This document shows positions 1 to 6,800 of a stretch of 13,667 nucleotides of DNA, piece after piece. The notes beneath the pieces were generated by a model that saw only the letters and a list, made by a program, of their open reading frames with translations, was not told the DNA's origin and ran no database searches. Made by a program: the position numbers and the translations under genes. Every line of letters begins with the position of its first letter. Within the stretch, counting starts at the first letter, position 1. Origin of the DNA: Firmicutes bacterium CAG:882 (GTDB taxonomy: Bacteria > Bacillota > Clostridia > Lachnospirales > Lachnospiraceae); NCBI GenBank assembly GCA_000435595.1, contig FR895409.1:1-13667 (forward strand). The letters run 5' to 3'.

Positions 1-82
1 CTTAGAATAACTTGCTTCGTACAACGGAGCCGATATGTATAATTATAACATGATATACACTTTTTAAATAAATCAGGATGTT

Positions 83-124
83 TTGACACCTGAATCCTAA
101 CAATAAATAAAGATGTGAGGAGGT
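83..124 (+). promoter_or_regulatory. Possible promoter and strong RBS of the Y-family polymerase cassette
   Basis: A consensus -35 hexamer TTGACA lies at 83-88. The only -10-like match is TAAATA at 104-109, with a short 15-nt spacer, so the promoter call is weak. A very good Shine-Dalgarno sequence, AGGAGGT, lies at 118-124. A small inverted repeat, TCAGG/CCTGA, flanks the -35 region. I see no Firmicute LexA (DinR) box of the CGAAC-N4-GTTCG type here, so SOS control is not supported by the sequence. The first 80 bases hold AT-rich DNA with no recognisable gene. Confidence 0.35.
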
Positions 125-145
125 TACGTCACGGAACGTATTTAT

Positions 146-1654
146 GTGGCAATCGATTTAAAATCCTTTTATGCATCGGTTGAGTGCAGGGAGAGAAATC
201 TTGACCCGCTGACCACTAATTTGGTTGTAGCCGATGCGAGCAGGACGGAAAAGACAATATGCCTTGCCGTCTCTCCATCCCTGAAAGCTTATGGGATACC
301 GGGGAGGGCAAGGCTTTTTGAGGTTGTGCAGAAGATGCGGGAGGTGAACAGAGAACGTGCGTCAAGGCTTGGGCGTGGGCAGACATTTACGGGTGAGTCT
401 GTCTTTGCCGCCGAGCTTGCCGCAAATCCTTACATTAAAGCGTCATATATTGCGGCACCTCCGAGAATGGCGTATTACATGGAGTACAGCACAAGGATAT
501 ATCAGATATATCTTAAGTATATTGCACCTGAGGACATACATGTGTATTCGATTGATGAGGTTATGATTGACATCACGGAGTATATGAGAATGTACAAGCT
601 CACGGCACGTGAACTCACGGCGAAGCTTATTCATGAGATTAAGTCGGTGACGGGTATAACGGCGACGGCGGGCATCGGAACCAATCTGTATCTCTGCAAG
701 GCTGCCATGGACATTGTGGCTAAGCATGCACTTCCTGATGCTGATGGTGTGAGAATTGCTGAGCTTGATGAGATGAGCTATCGCAGGCTTTTGTGGGGGC
801 ACAAGCCGCTGAATGACTTCTGGCGTGTGGGACGTGGATATACAAAAAAGCTTAACGAGTACGGGATGTACACGATGGGTGATGTGGCAAGATGCTCAAT
901 CGGAAGAAAAGATGAGTATTACAATGAAGATCTGCTCTATAAGCTGTTCGGTGTCAATGCGGAGCTTCTTATAGATCATGCATGGGGATATGAGCCGTGC
1001 ACTATGGCAGACATTAAGTCGTACCGCTCGGAGACGAACAGCGTCAGTGAAGGGCAGGTACTCTCGTGCCCATATACGGCTGAAAAGGCAAGACTTATTG
1101 TCAAGGAGATGACGGACGGACTTGTGCTTGGCCTGGTGGACAAGCATCTTGTGACGGATCAGCTTGTACTCACCATAGGATATGATATTGAGAACCTTAC
1201 CAATCCTGAAATAGCGGGGAAATACAAGGGAGAGATAGTGCTCGACGGCTACGGAAGACGTATACCGAAGCATGCACACGGAACGCAGAATCTTGAGAAA
1301 AAGACATCTTCCACAAGGATAATAACGAACGCCATGATGCAGTTATTTGACAGGATAATCAATCCGAATCTTCTCGTGAGAAGAATATATGTTGTCGCCT
1401 GTAAGGTTGTCGATGAGAGTCTTGTGTGTGATGAACCTGAATTCACACAGCTTGATTTGTTCACCGATTATGAACGGCTTGAGCAGGAAAAAGAAGAGGA
1501 AAAGAAAAAGCTTGCCAAGGAGAAACAGATGCAGCATGCGGTGCTCGACATAAAGAAAAAATTCGGCAAGAATGCAATATTAAAGGGAATGAATCTTGAG
1601 GATGGAGCGACTGCAATGTCGCGAAACGGCCAGATTGGAGGGCATAAAGCGTGA
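146..1654 (+). CDS. Y-family DNA polymerase, UmuC/UvrX-like (ImpB/MucB/SamB family)
   Basis: This is a translesion DNA polymerase that copies damaged templates in the cytoplasm. The N-terminal palm motif AIDLKSFYASVE (about residues 2-13) supplies the first metal-binding Asp. SIDE at 135-138 supplies the second catalytic Asp-Glu pair, and GIGTNLYLCK near 176 matches the Y-family helix-hairpin region. QLDLF at 435-439 is a sliding-clamp binding motif. The last 35 residues (KKFGKNAILKG, then RNGQIGGHKA) are typical of the Firmicute UmuC/UvrX branch. At about 502 aa the length is normal for that branch. The start is uncertain. GTG at 146 is the first standard start in frame, but the strong SD at 118-124 is 21 nt upstream. 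The frame is open back to 119 and encodes TERIY just before the palm strand, as expected for the true N-terminus, yet those codons (GTC 128, ACG 131, ATT 140) are not usual starts. The gene overlaps the next one by 4 nt, implying coupled translation. Family assignment is secure; the exact subgroup and symbol are not. Confidence 0.93.
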   Translation: MAIDLKSFYASVECRERNLDPLTTNLVVADASRTEKTICLAVSPSLKAYGIPGRARLFEVVQKMREVNRERASRLGRGQTFTGESVFAAELAANPYIKASYIAAPPRMAYYMEYSTRIYQIYLKYIAPEDIHVYSIDEVMIDITEYMRMYKLTARELTAKLIHEIKSVTGITATAGIGTNLYLCKAAMDIVAKHALPDADGVRIAELDEMSYRRLLWGHKPLNDFWRVGRGYTKKLNEYGMYTMGDVARCSIGRKDEYYNEDLLYKLFGVNAELLIDHAWGYEPCTMADIKSYRSETNSVSEGQVLSCPYTAEKARLIVKEMTDGLVLGLVDKHLVTDQLVLTIGYDIENLTNPEIAGKYKGEIVLDGYGRRIPKHAHGTQNLEKKTSSTRIITNAMMQLFDRIINPNLLVRRIYVVACKVVDESLVCDEPEFTQLDLFTDYERLEQEKEEEKKKLAKEKQMQHAVLDIKKKFGKNAILKGMNLEDGATAMSRNGQIGGHKA

Positions 1655-1911
1655 GTGGAGATATTTTTAAGGGAAAAATAAGTGAGGATTTTTATAAAAA
1701 TACTGTCAATGATGGCAGATATGATGATATAATAGGCATGAAACATCATGTCTCGAAGGACAGACCGCATATGGCGGTGGCGGACAGGGCAGCACAGTTT
1801 GCACCATTTGCGGCGCTCACAGGGCATGATGAGGCTGTGCGTAAGACTCAGGAGAGAGTCAGACTTGCGATAGACAATGAGATTGAGCATGATGCACAGT
1901 TCGATGAGTGA
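1651..1911 (+). CDS. YolD-like protein, partner of the Y-family polymerase
   Basis: Small soluble protein of 86 aa with a GTG start that overlaps the polymerase stop codon (GTGA, 1651-1654). GGAGGG at 1637-1642 gives an SD 8 nt upstream. The central blocks, YDDIIGMKHHVSKDRPHM (24-41) and DRAAQFAPFAALTGHDEAV (45-63), are what I recognise from small proteins encoded directly after UmuC/UvrX-type polymerases in Clostridia, usually called YolD-like. In Bacillus subtilis the same pairing occurs as yolD-uvrX and yqjX-yqjW. The molecular role is not well established; a role as regulator or accessory factor of the polymerase is inferred from the conserved linkage. The last 20 residues are rich in Glu and Asp. 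Confidence is high that it is a real gene and moderate for the family name. Confidence 0.82.
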   Translation: MSGDIFKGKISEDFYKNTVNDGRYDDIIGMKHHVSKDRPHMAVADRAAQFAPFAALTGHDEAVRKTQERVRLAIDNEIEHDAQFDE

Positions 1912-1938
1912 TAATCTTTGGAAGGGAGCTTTTACCGG

Positions 1939-2157
1939 ATGGATGAGGTTAAGCCTGTAGGTACGAAAAATCTGAAATTAAAATCGGCAAGGGCTGCCAA
2001 GGATTTATCTCAGCAGGAGCTTGCCGAACTGGTGGGAGTATCGAGACAGACAATCAATGCTATTGAGAAGGGGGATTATAACCCGACGATTAAGCTCTGC
2101 ATCTCCATCTGCAAGGTACTCGGTAAGACTTTGGATCAGTTGTTCTGGGAGGAGTAG
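1939..2157 (+). CDS. XRE/Cro-CI family helix-turn-helix regulator (small)
   Basis: A 72-aa DNA-binding protein that is almost entirely one HTH_3 domain. LSQQELAELVGVSRQTINAIEKG (23-45) contains the two HTH helices, and DYNPTIKLCISICKVLGKTLDQLFW completes the five-helix fold. It resembles the short YgzD-type regulators of Firmicutes. I chose ATG 1939 because AAGGGAG at 1922-1928 lies 10 nt upstream; an in-frame TTG at 1918 would add 7 residues but has no SD. The gene follows the YolD-like gene by 27 nt on the same strand, so it may be co-transcribed. It has no sensor domain, so its ligand and targets cannot be told. Its last 22 bases overlap the 3' end of the convergent DUF3810 gene. Confidence 0.88.
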   Translation: MDEVKPVGTKNLKLKSARAAKDLSQQELAELVGVSRQTINAIEKGDYNPTIKLCISICKVLGKTLDQLFWEE

Positions 2158-3284
2158 CGGGCTAACAGAAGGTCTACCATTCTTCCATAGCTTTTAACGC
2201 CGTCAGTCTGAGCGTTCGCTACAAGATAGGCGTTGTTCACGGCATCAGCCACATCGGCGACAGGTGTCTCGAATTTATCCCAGTATTTACTGTCATAATA
2301 ATAATCGCGCATGATTTGCGCATCCATGCTTTTATAGAGTTCGGTGTAAACGGCTGCACCACAGTTGGAGTAGACAGAATTCATGACATAGGACAGTGCA
2401 TTGAGTATGCCGCTGTATTGAAGGTTCACATTGTCTGAGTGAATGCAGGCGAGATAGGCTATAAAGCCTGCCTCATCCTCACGCATGAAACCGCGCAGGT
2501 GTGACAGCTCATGACATATAGTGTAAGCCTTCACGTAGTCGGGAACATCATTATTGTAATTTGCCTCTATTGTAAAAGAATAGACACCGGTTATGAATTC
2601 GTATGACATAACCTTTGAAAAAAGTACCGGCTTAGGATTTGGATAAAAGCCGGATAGCACCGGGTATAATTCACCGAGTTTGTTCATGGCAAGTATGGCT
2701 TCATCATGTGTGTTCGTGTTTTTCAATGAAAAGATACTGCCGTAGTGTGTGCCGTCCGCATCGTCAGGGACTTCGACCGTATCTATATAAGGAACAAGTG
2801 CATTAGCCTCAGCTATCAGAGAGCGGCACAGCGCCACAAGCATGTCTGTTGACTGACGGGTTATCGTCAGACCTGAATAATAAGAGAACGGTTTCCTGTG
2901 ATAGTTGATACCGCAGTTGACGGTGAAAAGCGCAAGCACGGTGAGGAGAATTGCAAGCACCCTTGCAAACAAGGTGAGGATTCTTCTGCATCTTTTCTTA
3001 ATAATAAAGTATACGATTCTGTATATTATAAAGAATAGAAGTGCGATGCCGCATATTATGAGAAGCTCATAAAGTGAGAACGGCAGAAAACCCACAATTC
3101 TGCCGGCTGTGGTTACGAGTGCACGATATATATGTGTTGAGTACCACTCGGCAAATAAAGTGCTGTGTCTTGCGGCAATGTTAAGCCCTGCAGTTATGAC
3201 AAGCAGAGTAGCCATATATATGTAATAGAGCTTTCTCCGCTTTGTGAAATATCCTTTTATTTTCGCCTTTATATTATTGTTCAT
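2136..3284 (-). CDS. DUF3810 family membrane protein with HExxH metallopeptidase motif
   Basis: A 382-aa protein with three predicted membrane helices in its N-terminal third (about residues 20-38, 70-97 and 102-124) and a long soluble C-terminal domain. HELSH at 258-262, followed by RGFMREDEAGF (264-274), is a zinc-protease-like HExxH motif with a downstream Glu (E271) placed to be the third ligand. This arrangement is characteristic of DUF3810. Proteolytic activity is inferred from the motif; no substrate is known to me. The start is set at ATG 3284 because GGAGG lies 11 nt upstream. An in-frame ATG at 3344 would add 20 residues without an SD and would begin right at the predicted transcription start. 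The 3' end overlaps the convergent XRE gene by 22 bp, so the last seven residues are encoded antisense to that gene. It is monocistronic as far as can be seen. Confidence 0.85.
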   Translation of the reverse strand: MNNNIKAKIKGYFTKRRKLYYIYMATLLVITAGLNIAARHSTLFAEWYSTHIYRALVTTAGRIVGFLPFSLYELLIICGIALLFFIIYRIVYFIIKKRCRRILTLFARVLAILLTVLALFTVNCGINYHRKPFSYYSGLTITRQSTDMLVALCRSLIAEANALVPYIDTVEVPDDADGTHYGSIFSLKNTNTHDEAILAMNKLGELYPVLSGFYPNPKPVLFSKVMSYEFITGVYSFTIEANYNNDVPDYVKAYTICHELSHLRGFMREDEAGFIAYLACIHSDNVNLQYSGILNALSYVMNSVYSNCGAAVYTELYKSMDAQIMRDYYYDSKYWDKFETPVADVADAVNNAYLVANAQTDGVKSYGRMVDLLLARYSSQNN

Positions 3285-3337
3285 TATTTGTGTAACCTCC
3301 GCTTGAAAGTAGAAAATTGCACGGATAAGCAGAATGT

Positions 3338-3378
3338 CGTGCATATATAATTATAACTGTTATTATATGAAAAAACTA
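3338..3378 (-). promoter_or_regulatory. Predicted promoter of the DUF3810 gene
   Basis: Read on the minus strand, TAGTTT (complement of 3373-3378) and a perfect TATAAT (complement of 3350-3355) are separated by 17 nt. Transcription would start near 3343, giving a leader of about 59 nt. The first bases of that leader form a 6-bp stem TGCACG/CGTGCA (3338-3343 with 3318-3323, 14-nt loop). The -10 is perfect; the -35 is weak. Confidence 0.45.
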
Positions 3379-3731
3379 TTTTTTTTTATTGCAGTTTCAT
3401 CAATATTCTTAAAATTAATCACAATCATCGGAAAAAAATAAACCCGGAATCCAACATGACTTTACATTTTTAATCCTCGATTTTACATTTTTCAAACCTT
3501 GTCGGATGTGCTCTGAAATTGAATGCGCAATTACGAAAAAACATTTTACACGCTTAATAAAATAACATATAAGATACTTGAATAAAGAACATATTTTGGA
3601 TTAAAATTCAAAAACAGGTTTAGTATTGTATTGATATGTGATAAATTATTTATAAAAAAGAAGAAATTATCAGATAATCATACTAAAAATAATAAAAAGA
3701 TAAATAATCAGACAACTCAAATAAAAAAATA

Positions 3732-3793
3732 TTTACATTGAAAATAAAAAAGAGTATATTAAGTACAAGTTTTTTATCAGGCACAAAAGGAGG
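3732..3793 (+). promoter_or_regulatory. gltBD promoter and RBS
   Basis: TTTACA at 3732-3737 and TATATT at 3755-3760 are 17 nt apart, a good sigma-A-type promoter, so transcription should begin near 3767. The leader would be about 35 nt, too short for a riboswitch. AAGGAGG at 3787-3793 sits 8 nt before the gltB ATG. The run of adenines upstream could act as an UP element. Confidence 0.6.
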
Positions 3794-3801
3794 ACGTTTG
3801 T

Positions 3802-6800
3802 ATGAGCAATGTATGTGAAATGAAGCCGTCAATATACAGCCCTGACTTTGAACATGATAACTGCGGTATCGGAGCGATTGTCAACATAAAGGGTGTCAAG
3901 ACCCATCAGGTTGTGGAAAATGCGCTTAAGATAGTCGAGAATCTTGAACATCGTGCGGGCAAAGATGCGGAAGGTAAGACCGGTGATGGTGTAGGTATTC
4001 TGCTCCAGATATCACATAAGTTCTTTTCTAAAGCAGCTAAAACGCTCGGAATCAATCTTGGCGGGGAGAGAGAATACGGTGTGGGAATGTTCTTTTTTCC
4101 ACAGGACGAGTTCAAGCGCAATCAGGCAAAGAAAATGTTCGAGATTATCACTCAGAAGGAAGGTCTTGAGTTCTTAGGCTGGAGAGAGGTTCCGACGAAT
4201 CCTTCGGTTCTTGGTTCTAAAGCGATTGCATGTATGCCGAGTATCTGGCAGGGATTCATTAAGAAGCCCGCAAGGATGGCTAAGGGACTTGATTTTGACA
4301 GAAGACTCTATGTTGTCAGAAGAGTGTTTGAACAGAGTAACGACAACACTTATGTCGCATCATTGTCAAGCAGAACGATAGTATATAAGGGAATGTTCCT
4401 TGTAGGACAGCTCAGAACATTCTTTGACGACCTCAACAGTCCTGACTATGAGACTGCGATTGCCACGGTACATTCGCGTTTCAGCACCAACACAAATCCG
4501 AGCTGGCAGAGAGCTCACCCTAACAGAATCATAGTACATAACGGTGAGATTAACACCATCCGCGGAAATGCAGATAAGATGCATGCACGAGAGGAGTCCA
4601 TGGAGACTAAGTACTTTGAGGGAGAAATGAGCAAGGTAACTCCTATTGTAAATCAGGAGGGCTCAGACTCAGCGATGCTTGACAATACACTTGAATTTCT
4701 TATGATGAGTGGTCTTGAGCTTCCTCTTGCAGTCATGATTCTGATTCCTGAGCCTTGGATGAATAATCAGAGCATGAGCCAGAAGAAGAGGGATTTCTAT
4801 GAGTACCATGCAACCATGATGGAGCCTTGGGACGGGCCTGCATCCATTCTTTTCTCCGACGGAGATGTTATGGGAGCGGTTCTTGACAGAAACGGACTTC
4901 GTCCTTCGCGTTATTATATAACCAATGATGACCAGCTTATTCTCTCATCAGAGGTCGGTGTGCTTGACATTCCTACTTCCAATATCAAGGTGAAGGAGAG
5001 ATTAAGACCGGGCAAGATGCTCCTAGTCGATACGGTCAAGGGAGAGGTTATTGATGATGAGGAAATCAAGGAAAAATACGCGTCCAAGCGTCCTTACGGC
5101 GAGTGGCTTGACAGCAATCTCGTAATGCTTAAGGAGTTAAAGATTCCTAATCAGAAGGTTGAGGAGTATTCAAAGGAAGAGCGCGCAAAGTTACAGAAAG
5201 CCTTTGGTTATACTTATGAGGATTTCAGAACATCGATTCTTCCTATGGCACTTGGCGGAACGGAGCCGATAGCAGCGATGGGAGCTGATACACCACTTGC
5301 TGCACTTTCAACTAAGACAGTTCCGCTCTTTAACTACTTTAAACAGCTTTTTGCACAGGTTACCAACCCTCCTATCGACGCACTCAGAGAGAAGATTGTC
5401 ACATCCACGACGATGTACCTTGGTGCTGACGGAAACATTCTTGAGGAGACCGCTAAGAACTGTCAGGTATTAAGGGTTAACAATCCAATCCTTACCAACA
5501 CTGACCTCCTTAAGATTAAGAATATGAATCAGGAGGGCTTTAAGGTAGCGGTTCTTCCTATTATATATTATAAGAATACATCCATGGAAAAGGCGATTGA
5601 CCGTCTCTTCGTGGAGGCAGACAGACATTATCGTGAGGGTGTGAACATCTTCATTCTCTCTGACAGAGGTGTTGACGAGAATCATGTGGCTATACCTTCG
5701 CTTCTTGCGGTATCCGCGATGCAGGATTACCTTGTAAGAACCAAGAAGAGAACCAATGTTTCGGTTATTCTTGAGTCAGGTGAGCCAAGGGAGGTACATC
5801 ATTTTGCAACACTCTTAGGCTTCGGTGCGAGTGCTGTCAATCCTTATCTGGCACTTGACAGTATAAGAGAACTCATAGACCTCGGAATGCTTGATAAGGA
5901 TTACTATGCCGCTGTTGACGATTACAATAAGGCGGTATTAAGTGGTATTGTAAAGATTGCATCCAAGATGGGAATTTCCACAATACAGTCATATCAGGGT
6001 TCTAAGATTTTTGAGGCAATCGGTATAGACAGAAGCGTCATGGACAAGTATTTTACAAATACGGTGAGCCGTGTAGGCGGAATAACGCTCAAGGATATAG
6101 AGAATGACATCAATGCAAATCATGACCGTGCTTATGACCCGCTCGGACTTCAGACAGATACGACATTTGACAGTGCAGGAAGTCATAAGTACAGAAGCGG
6201 TAAGGAGGAACACCTCTATAATCCGCAGACAATACATCTTCTTCAGCTTGCCACAAGAAACGGGGATTATGCGACCTTTAAGGAATATTCGAAGCTTATC
6301 AACGAGGAGCTCGAGCCTGTTAACTTAAGAGGGCTTATGGACTTTAACTATCCTGAAAAAGGAGTACCTATTGATGAGGTTGAGAGTGTTGATTCGATTG
6401 TAAGGCGTTTTAAGACGGGCGCAATGTCCTATGGTTCAATCTCACAGGAGGCACATGAGGCGATGGCGATTGCCATGAACACACTTCACGGTAAATCCAA
6501 TTCGGGTGAGGGTGGTGAGGATATTGAGAGACTCACGATAGGACCGGATGGTCTCAATCGCTGCTCGGCAATCAAGCAGGTGGCATCAGGGCGTTTCGGT
6601 GTAACATCAAGATACCTTGTAAGTGCCGACGAGATTCAGATTAAGATGGCGCAGGGAGCCAAGCCGGGCGAGGGCGGACATCTTCCCGGAGGAAAGGTCT
6701 ATCCTTGGATTGCCAAGACAAGACACTCAACCCCGGGTGTAGGGCTTATCTCACCTCCGCCTCATCATGATATATATTCAATCGAGGATTTGGCACAGCT

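Larger units (their letters stand above)
3285..3801. other. 517-nt AT-rich intergenic region between the DUF3810 gene and gltB
   Basis: There is no credible gene here; the short open frames lack ribosome sites and recognisable sequence. It contains the minus-strand DUF3810 promoter, the gltB promoter, and a second candidate plus-strand promoter (TTGTAT 3626-3631, 17-nt spacer, TTTATA 3649-3654). It also carries an 11-bp direct repeat TTTACATTTTT at 3461-3471 and 3482-3492, whose copies are exactly 21 bp apart. Long A-rich runs dominate 3600-3760. I see no T-box, riboswitch or terminator-antiterminator structure. Confidence 0.7.

Noticed and set aside
125..150. A LexA (SOS) box before the Y-family polymerase
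   Set aside because: GAAC occurs at 134-137 but the paired GTTC half-site at the required distance is missing.
3767..3801. A riboswitch or T-box controlling gltBD
   Set aside because: The leader after the best promoter is only about 35 nt, and no conserved T-box or glutamine-riboswitch element is seen upstream.
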